Notes: generated by a model from the sequence alone, not told the origin. A DNA stretch of 64,000 bases from Mallotus nudiflorus (GCA_947683625.1 CANTUR010000067.1:218501-282500), one strand, 5' to 3'. Shown: positions 13,090 through 24,649, counted from the first letter of the stretch. Numbers and translations: made by a program.

Positions 13090-14300
13090 TTCGGAAGACA
13101 AGCTGTAAGCTCGAAAGCTCAAGGCCAAAGCAGCTCGCTATTCCGTCCACCGAGGGGAGCTCTATCAAAAATCTCTCTCGCACCCTTGGTCAAAGTGCGT
13201 TTCCCCAGAGGAGGAAAAATACGTACTACGAGAAATCCATGAAGGAACCTGTGGTGCACATGAGTCCCACTATTTGCTCACTAGAAAGGCCCTGCTCCAA
13301 GGGTACTACTGGCCCAACATGTCTAAGGATGCCCAGCAGCTAACACAATCATGTCACCAGTGCTAGCACTATGCCCGACTTAGCCACAAATCTTCTCGGC
13401 CTCTGCATCCCATTGGCAGCCCATGGCCTTTCGCCATGTGGGGGATGGACATCCTGGGTCCTTTCCCTTTATCTACCTCGTAGAAAAAGTTCTTAATTGT
13501 GGCCATTGACCATTTAACGAAATGGGTAGAAGCAGAAGCAGTCCTAACCATCACAGAAGCCCAGATACAACACTTTTTCTGGAAGGAAATCATTTGTAGA
13601 TTCGGCATCCCCCACACTTTAATTACAAACAATGGCAAACAGTTCGACAACCATAAATTTAGAAGTTTCTGCTCAGACCTTGGCATAAAACTGCGCTTCA
13701 CCTCAGTAGCTCACCCATAGACGAACGGACAAATTGAGGTCACCAACAGAATCCTCATGCAAGGGTTGAAGAAAAGACTCGACGACAAGAAAGGGAACTG
13801 GGTCGAAGAGCTGAACAATGTAATCTGGGCCTACAAAACCACACCCCAATCATCCACTGGCGAAATGCCATTTAGACTAACTTACGACATAGATGCAGTA
13901 ATTCCAGTAGAGGTTGGGTCCCTAAGTTACAGGGTAAGCCAAGACCTCGACCACGCCGTCAATAACATTAACGCATGAATATGCCTTGACATACTAGAGG
14001 AACGAAGAGAACAAGCGGCAGCAACGTCAAAGGCACATCGGCAAAGGATAACTCGGTACCACCATCTGCGTAAACCAACAGAGAATTTCAGGATAGGTGA
14101 CTGGGTACTCAGAAGAGCAGATATAGGCAAAGGCACCTCGGGTACCGGCAAGTTAGGCCCTAATTGGGAAGGTCCGTATCAGATCTTAAAATGCACAACA
14201 AAGGGGGCGTATAAACTAAGAGAAAGAGGAGGCAAATAACTACCAAGGTTTTGAAACTCAGACTCCCTCAGAAAAAATTATCAGTAATCTTGTATTCAAG
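13090..14300 (+). pseudogene. Tat-1 integrase (broken; second catalytic Asp replaced)
   Basis: An HHCC zinc-binding module (H..HESHYLL..QSCHQC, about 13230-13365) is followed by the rve core. The first Asp is in MWGMDILGPFP (about 13437-13470) and the Glu in TNGQIEVTNRI (about 13722-13755). The second Asp position reads ITNNGKQF (about 13621-13645), with Asn where active integrases have Asp. The C-terminal part (ENFRIGDWVLRRADIGKG, KLGPNWEGPYQI) is the usual Tat-lineage end. Stops occur at 13364-13366, 13481-13483, 13718-13720, 13976-13978 and 14237-14239. Confidence 0.83.
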
Positions 14301-14399
14301 CACATAATTTGATTCAATGAAAAATATCTTTATTGATAAAGAATGTCTTTACAGATGATTGGTAACAAAAAAAAAAAGATACATAAAACCTATCTACTA

Positions 14400-14905
14400 T
14401 AGTATCTCCACACCCGGACCCCCTGTCCTAGAAACTGAGGGGGAAGCATCATTGGCAGCCTCTGGATGCTCACCAGACCCAACTGTAGCAGCGGCTTCTT
14501 CAGACTCCCTCACAGAAAAGGAACTGGCCTTTTAACGGGCGTTATCCTCTGCAGCAAGCCTTGCCAGATCGGTTGGGGTTATCCAATCTAAGGCCCCCAG
14601 ATCCAATCTTGAGTCTTGAGAGAGCAAGATCCTTTTGCATTCAGCCCGGGTAAACCTTGAGAAACCCCCCTACCATGCTTTGATATGTCTTCTTATCATC
14701 GGCACGAGATTTCTCAAGCTCAGCCAGCCTCTCCTGAAGTCCAGCAATCTGAAGATCCTGCTCCTCGATCCTCCTTGTCAGTTGGGCCTGGCTATTTTCC
14801 AGTTCAGAAACCTTCTTCTGATTCGCCTCTGCATCAGATTTAGCCTCCGTGTATCTTGTCTGGCAGTGCTCCAGAGCTGCTTTGGCGCTATCTAGTTTTT
14901 TCTCA
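14400..14905 (-). pseudogene. Tat-1 antisense coiled-coil ORF (3' part only)
   Basis: Read on the minus strand from about 14892, a Glu/Lys/Gln/Ala-rich frame (AKAALEHCQTRYTEAKSD, then QLTRRIEEQDLQIAGLQERL) has heptad-like spacing and is likely a coiled coil. A stop follows after KVYPG. Tat-2 has the matching sequence near 46060-46400, preceded by a longer N-terminal part that is missing here. Antisense ORFs in this position are known from Tat-lineage elements; their role is unknown. Confidence 0.6.
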
Positions 14906-14921
14906 ATCTATAGCGATCGTC

Positions 14922-14960
14922 CCCACAGACGGCGCCACTTGATAACTAATTTAGTTATCA
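14922..14960. repeat. Inverted copy of Tat-1 LTR-end/PBS junction and terminal palindrome
   Basis: Bases 14922-14952 are the exact reverse complement of 8818-8848 (31 nt: last bases of the LTR plus PBS). They run into TTAGTTATCA, the LTR terminus in direct orientation, so 14940-14960 is a palindrome of LTR ends. Almost the whole 3' LTR is missing. Confidence 0.85.
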
Positions 14961-16292
14961 AACATTTAGTTTAATTATTTATAACAACCAATAGTTAATA
15001 ATGATTATAAATAATTGATAGCTGAAATTAATGTAATAGTAAATAATTAAATTCAAATTAGTAAAAATATGATTAAATATTATTTTAATTAGTTTATAAT
15101 ATTTTTAATTTATTCTATATCCTTAGTATTTTGAGAGAAGAAATTTATTATTGTAATAAATCAATATATTACTTAATAATTTAAATTTTTTTACAAAAAA
15201 TAATTAAAATTAGAAAAACTATGGAAATAAAAACTATACTCATATCTAAGTAAAAATAAAACTGCTTTAAAAATAAATATTAAAAAAATTTATTAATAGT
15301 AAAAGTTTTTTATGACCCCTTGTTAAAATAATTTCATTTAATTGATAATAGTTTGGAAGCAAAACATGTACTTTATAATGAAAATTATTTCATTCCATGG
15401 AACACACAGTGCTCTATTATAATTATTTTTAAATCTCTCAAAAAATAAGAAAATCCTATTGATGGATTACTATTTGATATACAACTACTTTTTTTAAAAC
15501 ATTTTATTGAATAAGAAGAAGAAGAGGGATTAGTATAGACAGCAATATTATGATATAGGTGTAGCTTACTCAGATAGCTCATATCTTATCTTAGATAATC
15601 GTCATTTTTCGCATATTGCTCCACAAATTGATACAGACATTGCTGGCTGCGTTGGCTCTGACAAATTCAACTAATTATGACATCATGTCTGCTAAAACCA
15701 CAACAACTTACTAATTCCTTTGCACACATCACCCAACTTTACCTTTATTAAAATTTGAGAGTTAAATTTTAATTAATTTATTTTTTGTCACTTAAATTTA
15801 ATTTTATTTTAAAAAAATACTATTAAAAATTTTTAGTCTTCTAAATTTTTTAAAAAAATCATTTTAATTTCTCAACTTTTTTCATCTTTTCAATTTAGTT
15901 CAAAAATAATAAAAAGTTTGAAAATTTTTTCATGATAAGTCTGTTCTTACCATGTTAAATTAAAATAATTTTTAAATTTTTTCTCATTTTTTATAAATAT
16001 ATAGAAAATATGAACTTATTTATAAAATAATTTTTAATTATAATTTAAAATAATAATTTAAAATTATTTAGATACTAAAAAAATTTTAAATTAATACTCT
16101 AAAATTATTTATAAATTTGATCTCTAAAAAAGATATAAATTAAAATTTAATAATTAAATTAAAATAAAATTAAAGCTCAATACCTTCCAATACATTTCAC
16201 TCTATTTTTACCTTTTTTATTTTATTTGGGGAGGGGGAAGCACTCAGGCCCCTTGGCCAGGGCCCTATCTTTGCCCTTCGGCTTTGCAGGAT
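14961..16292. other. AT-rich intergenic DNA; weak inverted-repeat element at about 15751-16179
   Basis: No gene is seen. Around 15751-16179 the two ends are roughly complementary (TTAAATTTTAATTAATTT against AAATTAAAATTTAATAATT). Internal words such as ATATAGAAAATAT and AAATTTTAAT...TATCTTTTTTAG also occur in the foldback element at 58954-59669, so it may be an older copy of that family. Low complexity limits confidence. Confidence 0.4.
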
Positions 16293-16468
16293 TTGATTGG
16301 ATTTTGACAACAAAAATTATTTTCTATTTAGTCGTTGTCATTAAATTATTAATTATAATAGCACATATTTTCATGAATTATTGATTGGATTTTGACAACA
16401 AAAATTATTTTCTACTTAGTCATTGTTATTAAATTATTAATTATAATAGCACATATTTTCATGAATTA
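16293..16468. repeat. Two-copy 88-bp tandem repeat
   Basis: TTGATTGGATTTTGACAACA...CATGAATTA occurs at 16293 and again at 16381 with only a few changes. This looks like a recent tandem duplication directly beside the foldback element that starts near 16516. No coding content. Confidence 0.9.
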
Positions 16469-16515
16469 TTGGGTGGGATTGAAATTCCAAGTTGTCAACC
16501 ACTGACACTACTGTT

Positions 16516-17573
16516 AGGGGTTAATTACACCCCATAGTATTTTAAAATAGGTTATTTCTCATTAAATTATTCAAATTTATTTTTATCCCACAAAATTTTT
16601 TTAGTATTCGAATAAATCTCATAAAAGGGCCTTACTATAGAATCTGGTCATTAATGATAATATGACAAAAAGTGATAGTCATATCAGTTGAAGATTAATT
16701 ACAGCCATAATATCTAACATTTTCATTAATTCATAGTAAAATATCTAACTTTTATTTAGTCATTTAAAATCTCTTAATATTTCTTACGAATCTCATAAAA
16801 TTATCTAATGACACATTCCGATCACCGGTGATAATGTGGATGCTGACATTTAAGGGCCACCACTTTTTGTTTATTGTCCGTATATAAAATGAATAAAATA
16901 ACGATAACAGAAAATAAAAAATAAAAAAAGGAAAAAAGAAATCAAAATAAAAAATAGGGAAATTTTAAAAATAAATATAAAAACTTAATTAATAAATAAA
17001 TTAAGGATAATAGATAATAAGAAAAAATAAATAAAAAAGAAAAATAAATAAAAAAGAAAGAAAATAAAAATAAACGAAAAATTGAGAAGATAAAAAATAA
17101 AGAAAAATTAAAAAAAATAAGAAAAGTAGAAAAAAAAGAAAAATAAAAAGAAATAAAAAAATAGGACTAAAACAAAATTAAAAAAAAAAGGGAGAAAAAA
17201 AAAAAGTATGCATTGCCTTGAAACTATATTGGAAAATGAAACGTTATATTACCTCAAATGTGTCATTAGATAATTTTTGTGAGATTTATGAAAAATATTG
17301 GGAGATTTTGAGTAACTAAATGAAAGTTAAATATTTAACTAAGAATTCGTGAAAAAATTGGATACTTGGGTGTAATTAATCCTTAGCTGATATGACTATC
17401 ATTTTTTATTAGATGACACATCAACCTCCACGTTATTATGGTGATTGAATTCTGTGACAAGATCATTTTATGGGATTTATTGAACTCTTAAGAGGTTTTA
17501 TAAAATAAAAATAAATTTGGGTAGTTTATGGGAAATAGCCTATATTTTGAGTATCATGGGTGTAATTAATCCT
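16516..17573. mobile_element. Foldback (MULE-like) element with about 330-bp inverted arms
   Basis: The left end AGGGGTTAATTACACC and the reverse complement of the right end AGGATTAATTACACCC open two long inverted arms sharing TGATAGTCATATCAG and TTATCTAATGACACATT. Each arm contains a second internal copy of the GATTAATTACA end motif (about 16690 and, on the complement, about 17380). The centre (16890-17210) is A-rich simple sequence. I could not find a matching target duplication. No ORF. Confidence 0.72.
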
Positions 17574-17589
17574 AAAGTTGGAGAAAGTT

Positions 17590-19470
17590 GAAAATAAGGG
17601 AAGATAGAAAGTGTCTAGGAAAAATGTGGGAGGAAAATTATTATTATTTTGAGAATTGAAAAAAAAAAAAATGAGGAGAAAGAAAAGTTACTTTTATTTT
17701 CCTTTCCATCTTACTTCTTCAAATTGAAAAGAAAATGGAAAAAAAAAAGGTGAAAAGTGTACTTGACTAATTTTACTATTTTAATGTTATTTATCTTAAC
17801 ACTCATCATCTTACTTTTTCCATCAGCTGCATTTTTTTCAAAATCATTTATTTTTTTCCTTTCTTCGTCAAAATTTTTGAAATGGTTAATTTAATAAGTT
17901 TATTTTCTTTAAATTATTACTTTGAAATGGTTAATTTAATAAGTTTTATATTTTTACTAAGTTCATAAAAAAATAAAGGGTTTTTAACAAATATTATTAT
18001 TTTAATACATGAATATAATAGTAAATATATTTATTCCTCCATCTTATCTCTTCAAATTGAATAGAAAATGAGAGAAGAACAATAGAAATTGTATTTGTAA
18101 CGAATAATATTACTATTTTTCCTTTATTTGTTTTAACACTTACCATAAATATATCATATTTATTTTATTTTCTTTAAATTATTAATTTGAAATGGTTCAT
18201 TTAATAAGTTTTATATTTTGCTAAATTCATAAAAATATAAATGATTTTTAACAAATATTATTATTTTAATATAGAGGTATAATAGTAAATATATCACATA
18301 TATTATAACTCTCCAATAATAAAAAAAAATTTTCTTTTCTATTTATATATTTTTTTTGCACATGATATACTTGATATCTGATATCTCGTATAACCCGATT
18401 AATCTAAATTTGATCTGGAAATGACTCCAAAGGGCGGTAAAAATATATTTTAAGAGTTTTAAAATAGTTATTATATATTCAGGGCTCAAACTTGAGATCT
18501 TTGATTAAATTTAAAGAATCTCATACCAACTCATCTACACCCTCTTAAGTTCCTTCCTCTCTACATTATTCTCATTTCATCCAAACATAAAAGAAGAAAA
18601 TAAGGAAAAAATAACATGATTTTCTTTCACATTTTTCTCTCTATTTTTTCCCCTCCTTTTCCTTCCTTACTAAACATAGCATAAAAGAGAGCAAGGATCC
18701 TTCGCTTATGTGATTAAACAACAAAATTAGAGATGGAATTCCAACCGTGCCAAAAAAAAAAAAATGATCACTAAATTTTTAGTGATGAAATAATTTTTTT
18801 GTCCCTAAATTGATAACGGATAATTTTGTGACAGATTTGAATCCATCCCTAAATTGTGGACCTCAAATTGTGGCAAATCCATAACAAAGGATGAATTTTG
18901 GCATCCATGGCTAAATTCCAATTTTTTTAAAAAATACCATTTGGTGACGAATTAGATTGTCGCTATTTTGTCATAAATATTAAAATAATATTTTCTTTTA
19001 TATTTACATTCATTTGTTATTTATAACTAATTTTAGTAATTTTCATATCCAAATATACTAAAATATTCCAAGGTTTATTTGATGTCTGATTTGAAATTAA
19101 AAAAATATCGCAAAAATGAAATATATAAATATAAATAAAAGGAATAATTACTATTACTCCATAAGGATAAATCATATTTACTAGTTAGTCCTTCCTTTTT
19201 TAAAAGTGAATTAAAACTCTCCGTCAAACTATTTCTCCCTCCATTTAAAAGAAATATTAATTAGCATAAAAAGACATATTTACACTCAATATTTTGTTCA
19301 ATTTATGCATATATGCCACTATTAACTACTTTTCCTTTTCCTTTTTATTTTTATATTAGCAATTATTAAATCAAATGTCATTTTTCATGTATTCAATATA
19401 ATTAATTAGTAAAATTAATATAAATATCTTAATCAGTATTTATGTAATATAATCAGTATAATAATTTTTA
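17590..19470. other. AT-rich intergenic DNA with a degenerate duplication (about 17690-18300)
   Basis: Blocks such as CTTCAAATTGAAAAGAAAATG (17717) and CTTCAAATTGAATAGAAAATG (18050), and TTTGAAATGGTTAATTTAATAAG (17877, 17921, and 18189 with one change), show a roughly 300-bp direct duplication. Near 18770-18960, 'GTGATGAAATAA ... TGGTGACGAATTAGA' resembles the repeat-rich end of a DNA transposon, but no element boundary is clear. No gene seen. Confidence 0.45.
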
Positions 19471-19479
19471 TATTATCAA

Positions 19480-20026
19480 GGAAAAATTAAAAATTTGGTG
19501 TATTAACTTTTTAGTTTTTTCTATTTGAGTGTCTAATCTTTTTTATTTTTATTTTTTGAAATCAAGTGTTTGAACTTTATAAAAACATACAAATATAGTG
19601 TCTTCAATCAATTTGATGCTGACTGGATGCTCAGTCAGATCAAACGAGACTCATTTTTAATCAAGTTATTAACTATATCATTTACCACATATGTTGTATT
19701 ATTTAAAGGATAAAATTATCTTTATTTAGTCACCCTTTATGTTTGCGACAGAAGTTAATGTTAAGGTTATTTTTGTCAATTCATAATATTTAATAAGGTA
19801 ATAAGTATATTTTTATTCTTGAAATAATGTAATACATGTGATACATGATATGATTAATAATTGAGATAAAAGTGGATCCAGTTTTATTTAATTTAGAATT
19901 CAATCAATATCAAATCGGCTGAAGACACTATATTGATATATTTTTTTAAGATTTAGACACAAAAAAAAAAAAGTAAACACTCAAAAAAAAACTGAAAAGT
20001 TAAAATACCAAATTTGTAATTATTCC
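19480..20026. mobile_element. MULE-like MITE, 547 bp, with perfect 9-bp target duplication
   Basis: It begins GGAAAAATTAAAAATTTGG and ends with the complement GGAATAATTACAAATTTGG. The inverted arms are more than 100 bp and share TAACTTTT(T/C)AGTTTTTT and ATATAGTGTCTTCA. TATTATCAA flanks it exactly on both sides (19471-19479 and 20027-20035), the 9-bp size typical of Mutator-like elements. No transposase frame is present. Confidence 0.85.
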
Positions 20027-20039
20027 TATTATCAATAAT

Positions 20040-21100
20040 TAGCATAAGGATGGGCTGACTCATGTGGCCATATATTTAAGCCTTCTATTGTTTTTTTTTT
20101 TAAAAAGCACTTCAACTTAATATTTTTGGCCTTTGCTTGCTTCCTGCTCGTTTTAGTTTATGTGTCTTTTTTTTTTTTTTTTTTCCATAGATTAAATGGT
20201 TAATTCCTAACAGTATAAGGGGAAAAAATAAGGGTAGGAGGTTTGATTTATGATATTTTTAACTGAATGTTCACACCTTTTAATATTTGGGTTGGACTAC
20301 TCGTGAAAACATTTATATGTACTTTTTAAATTAAGATTGTGTTTTATATATTTGAATTAACAATAATATAGAAAACTTAGTATCAAATGAAATGCAAACT
20401 CTCAAAAAATGCAAACAAATAATTTTCAATTAGTGATAGCTACCATGTCTATGCCAAAAACCATAGCCACTGTAAAATTGAAAAAGCAAGCGCACTTTTC
20501 CAATAAGGCCATAAATAAAGTCAAAAATAAAAATTGGTAAATTTAAAAGAATCAAAACAACTAACGGAAATGGTAAAATGAAAATAATTATTAACAAATT
20601 ACAAACACTTTAATTTTTTAGAATTTGAATCCTAAAACATAATAAATTAGCCTCTTTATATCACCAAATTCACCACCACCCATTCACAATATTTAGAAAG
20701 AAGAAATCAAATTCCAAAAATCAAATAATTTCACGTACAACTGTATATTTAGCCAAAGAAACAACAAGATCCTCATCATGTTGAAGACCTCAACTACCTT
20801 CTTCTCAGTAGTTATTGTCATCGTGGACATTCCAACCTTCCCTTTGTAATTCATTTAAAAAATAATTGCAATCCCACCTTTTAATCTAATCTGGTAGTGG
20901 AGTAGAGGAGGAGGAAGCAGAGGCAACAAGGAGAGGGGTGGAAAAGATAATGAGGAGGAGGAGGAGGAGGCAGGGAGGTGAGAAAGATAATGATGATGAA
21001 TGGGAGGTAGAGGAAGAGGAGGCAGTGCAGTGAGAAAACGTTGGAAATAAAAGGGGTTAGTTGGAGTAGAAGGTTGAAAAATTCAAAAAATTATATATTT
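20040..21100. other. Intergenic; purine-rich GGA microsatellite at about 20900-21030
   Basis: No gene supported. The stretch contains (GAG/GGA)n tracts near 20945-20975 within an Arg/Glu-codon-like purine region, and T runs at 20090 and 20169-20184. Confidence 0.6.
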
Positions 21101-21102
21101 TG

Positions 21103-21412
21103 GAAAAATTACAATTTGGTGTATGAACTTTTTAGTTTTTTCCTATTTAAGTGTTTAAATTTTTTTTTTTGTAATCAAGTCTCTAAACTTTAGAAAAATA
21201 TATCAATGTAGTATATCCGACAAATTTAATGTTGACCGAATATTCAGTCAAATCAAACGAAACTCACTATTATCCTAGTTATTAATTATATCATTTGCCA
21301 CATGTGTTGCATTATTTTAAGGACAACATTACTTTTATTCAGTTACACATTATATCTACGACATAAGTTAATGTTGAGGTTTCATAATATTTAATAAAAG
21401 TAATAAGGGTAT
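21103..21412. mobile_element. Left half of a second copy of the 19480 MITE, cut by the copia LTR
   Basis: GGAAAAATTACAATTTGGTG onward matches 19480-19810 through the same landmarks (ATATCAATGTAGTATAT, CATTTGCCACATGTGTTGCA, GACATAAGTTAATGTTGAG). It stops where the copia LTR starts (TGTTGACC at 21413). The other half is not found at the copia 3' side. Confidence 0.75.
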
Positions 21413-21740
21413 TGTTGACCTTAACAATAATCAATCTAATTTTTTGATCTTAACAAACTTAATTTTGAGTATTTAATTTGTTTGTTTAAGTGTGTGTAAG
21501 TTAGAAATCTATTAGAAGTTAAAATGAAGTATAAATATCTTGGGCTGATTTGACCTTTGAAATTCAAGAAGAATTTTTACATCCTTATAGCTTTATAATG
21601 AGAAAGTTATCTTTTTAAATTTGAAGTAGACATCTTGAGTTTTCTAAATTGGGCTTACTTGTCAAGATACGAGTTCATTTGGGTATGCAAATATTGAGTC
21701 GAAATCAATGTATACAGTAGTATGCCATTAGATTGCACAG

Positions 21741-23836
21741 TGCAGACGACGGGATTTAGCGCGCGTTCAAGATTTTAGCAACCGGGACACTGTTTGAGCA
21801 CAAGGCTCTAGAGAACACACTAACCAATGTTACAAAGACATGGCGTGGAGATGAGGAGTCGCCACCCAGGGTAATAACTGGGACAAATCGAAAAGGTGGT
21901 ACTCGATTCCCTAAAAGAAAGCTAGCACCACAACTAGGAGATTCTGTATACATAATACTAACTTCTTTCAGTCTTATGTTCATTTAGAATTACTTTATGA
22001 ATTACTATCTTATCCTCTATTTACATGCAATTTCATATAAACCCAAAACAATAAACTCCAAGGCAAACTAGTCATGAAATATACAAGTAAATAATGCATT
22101 CAATAAATCATATAATCCCTAAGTCAGTCTAATATACATGGATTTTAAATAAATGAGCTAAAGTCTACATGTTTTAGATTATAAGTGAACCTAAAGACCT
22201 AATTCCTTTTGATTTTAATTAAATGAACCTAAGTCTACTAATTTTAATTCTAAAAATGGGTCTAATTCTACATGTTATGAAGGTATTAAAATTAGTGGGC
22301 CTAATTCTACATGTTTTAATTAAATAATGATCTTAAATCTACAAATTATGAAAAAATAAATTAAATTAAATGAGTTAAGTCTAAATTAATTAAATTAAAT
22401 TAAGTGGGCATATGTCTAATTAACTAAATGGGCCTAAAGGTATTTCTAACCAAAAATCTAATTAATTATGGACCTAAAAATATATTTTAATTAATTAAAC
22501 CTAATTAATTATTAAATGATATGGGCTAAAAGAATAATCTAAACTTAACTAAATAAATCAAGGCCTAAGTGGGCCTAAGGCCCAAAACACACAAAAATAA
22601 TAAATAAACCCAAAAATAAATAAAAAATATAAAAAAATAATTAAAAAAGATCAAACAAATAATTATATTAATTCCTTACTAAAATCCTAATTTTTATTAA
22701 CATGCAACTTAAATTAATCTACTTCCTCCATTGGTTTTAAATGATTACCAAATTGAAACCTAATTTTACTAACCAATTTAATAAAAAATCATGCAACCAC
22801 ATACATAATTTTATTATTATTCCCACTATTGGGGATGTTACATTTATTCCTAAAACAATTAATAAAAAAATAAAAATAAAGAATAAAATAAAAATAAAGA
22901 CAATAAAAATAAAACCCTAAAAACTAAGTCTCTATGAGGTTTTATCCATAGTCTTCTGTGGATTTCATCTTCCTCATATAATCACTATGTGTTTTCCTTC
23001 ACAATCATCATAAAAAATAAAAATAATTAATGAATAAATTATGATAAAATAAATAGAATAATAAAATAAAAAATAATTAAACAAATAAATAAATAAATAA
23101 AAGAATAAGAAGAATATGATATGCTTATGGATGATCAGAGTACTCCTCAGATTTGTGATTCACCGTTTTTTACAAGTCTTCGAATCTTTTTTTCAAAAAA
23201 TCCTTCATGAGTCTTTGAATTAATTGATGAATTAAAAGAATTTTTGATTAAAAAAATCAATTTTCTTTCTCTCCTTTTCTTTTTTTCTATACCTCTCTCT
23301 TCTTTTTTCTTTTTTTTTTCTCCTCTTCTCTTTTCCTGCACTCCCCCTCTCTTTTATAGTAGAACCAGGTGGTCTAACCCCAATCCTAATGTGATTCTAA
23401 TTCCTAAAGTGTATTAAAAAATTTTAAACCAATTAGGAATGAATTAATTAGGAAGTTTGAACCAATTTAGATTGAATTAATTAGGAAATTTAAACCAATT
23501 AAAACACTAAATTGGAAGCAATTTAGAAATAGGAAAACTGAAAAATTCAATTCCGACAGGGATTGTGTAATTCCGATCGGAATTACATAATTCCGATTGG
23601 AATTATGGAATTTCGACGTGCTTTTTTTTTTTACATTTAATTACAAAAAGGCCCCCAAAAAAATTTAAATTTTGCAATTAGGTCCTAAAAGAACTTTACA
23701 ATTTAGTCTCTAAAAACATTAAATCCTTCATTTAAAAGCCCTTAGAATTTTTTAAGGATTAAGTTTTGAAGAAATTTTCATCACTGGAGTCCTTTGTTAC
23801 ATCCATAACATATCATCCCGAAATTAGGTATCTACA
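21741..23836 (-). mobile_element. Solo LTR 1 of the G-patch gypsy family, nested in the copia LTR
   Basis: 2,096 bp in minus orientation. On that strand it begins TGTAGATACCTAATTTCGGG and ends GCTAAATCCCGTCGTCTGCA, like the LTRs at 30.6-32.6, 41.4-43.4 and 52.9-55.1 kb. CACAG is duplicated exactly at both ends (21736-21740 and 23837-23841). Internal sequence is absent, so it arose by LTR-LTR recombination. Four 20-bp palindromic units lie at 23549-23620. Confidence 0.92.
23549..23620. repeat. 20-bp palindromic tandem units in solo LTR 1
   Basis: Units start at 23549, 23569, 23589 and 23609. The second contains the perfect 16-bp palindrome AATTCCGATCGGAATT. Related units with a different arm sequence occur in the LTRs at 30602-30715 and 54746-54837. 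Confidence 0.85.
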
Positions 23837-24606
23837 CACAGTTCTTAGTATTTTGGACATATCTTGAGCTACAGAAGCCCAATTGAGGTGATTCAAAATG
23901 ATATATAAAGATAAATCAAATGTCTACAATTTTTGTAAAGAAAGTGTGGATAAATTTGAACGTCTCTAGTAGCCAATCATGGCTTCAATCTGTATACAGC
24001 AGTCTGACAACATTACTTTCACTAAATTAAAATTATAAATGTTGGATTCAAAATATAGATGTTGGACACATTATTTGCAACTCCAATAGTTATATTTTTG
24101 AGTGTTTATCTATATAAACACCTCTAGAGTTGAATGGAAGTAAAGACATTTTTGTTTACTATCATTCTCTATCTTAACATTCATTAAAGTTCTTAAATTC
24201 TCAAATATTCACTCTTTATTTATAAATTTTGTAAGAGTTGGTTGTGTGTTAGAATTAAAAATTCTCTTCATCTTAAATCTTAGGATAGCTTGGTTACACG
24301 TTGTCCATTGAAATACTTGGGGTTTGGTTTTTTTAGTGAGCTTTGAAAACTCATGTTATAAGGTTGTAAGAGTGAGCCATAAAACTCTTGTGTAATCTTA
24401 ATCTTATGAATAAGATTATGAATGATTGAAAATACTAACTTGGGGATAAGTTAGGTGGAGATGTAAGATTATTGTTGAATTCAAACTCCTTAAATCATTG
24501 AATTCTTCATTCTTCCTTCTCAACATTCTTTCAATTCTTGCAAAGAATTATATTTAATTCCTATTTTTATTTAGTAGCCCTATTCACCCCTCTAGGGCTT
24601 TTTCAA

Positions 24607-24622
24607 TGGGTATCAAAGCTTA
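24607..24622 (+). other. Copia primer binding site
   Basis: TGGGTATCAAAGCTTA directly after the LTR end resembles the TGGTATCAGAGC site complementary to initiator methionine tRNA used by most plant copia elements, with two changes. Confidence 0.7.
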
Positions 24623-24649
24623 AATTCTAGGAACTTCATTGCTAGAATT

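Larger units (their letters stand above)
8464..14960 (+). mobile_element. Tat-1: decayed Ty3/gypsy (Tat-type) retrotransposon
   Basis: A single plus-strand element with 5' LTR, PBS, gag, protease, RT, RNase H and integrase in gypsy order, then an antisense coiled-coil ORF in the 3' region, a feature known from Tat-lineage elements. Flanking pentamers AATAT (8459-8463) and AACAT (14961-14965) differ at one base and may be the target duplication. There is no normal 3' LTR: the element ends in an inverted LTR-end/PBS copy plus about 10 bp of LTR terminus. At least a dozen in-frame stops and several frameshifts make it inactive. The Tat-2 remnant at 43424-49156 is a relative. Confidence 0.88.
21413..24605 (+). 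repeat. 5' LTR of the copia element (about 1.09 kb without its insertion)
   Basis: It starts TGTTGACCTTAAC and ends GGGCTTTTTCA immediately before the PBS. Bases 21741-23841 are a later insertion (solo LTR plus duplicated CACAG). Without it the LTR is about 1,092 bp. The final part holds the short TATAAACACC segment near 24113. Confidence 0.8.

Noticed and set aside
18770..18960. Possible DNA-transposon terminus with GTGACGAATT-like repeats
   Set aside because: Only one end is suggestive; no partner end or target duplication was found.
23147..23341. Lys/Glu/Arg-rich minus-strand frame
   Set aside because: It is translation of a pyrimidine-rich tract inside solo LTR 1, not a gene.
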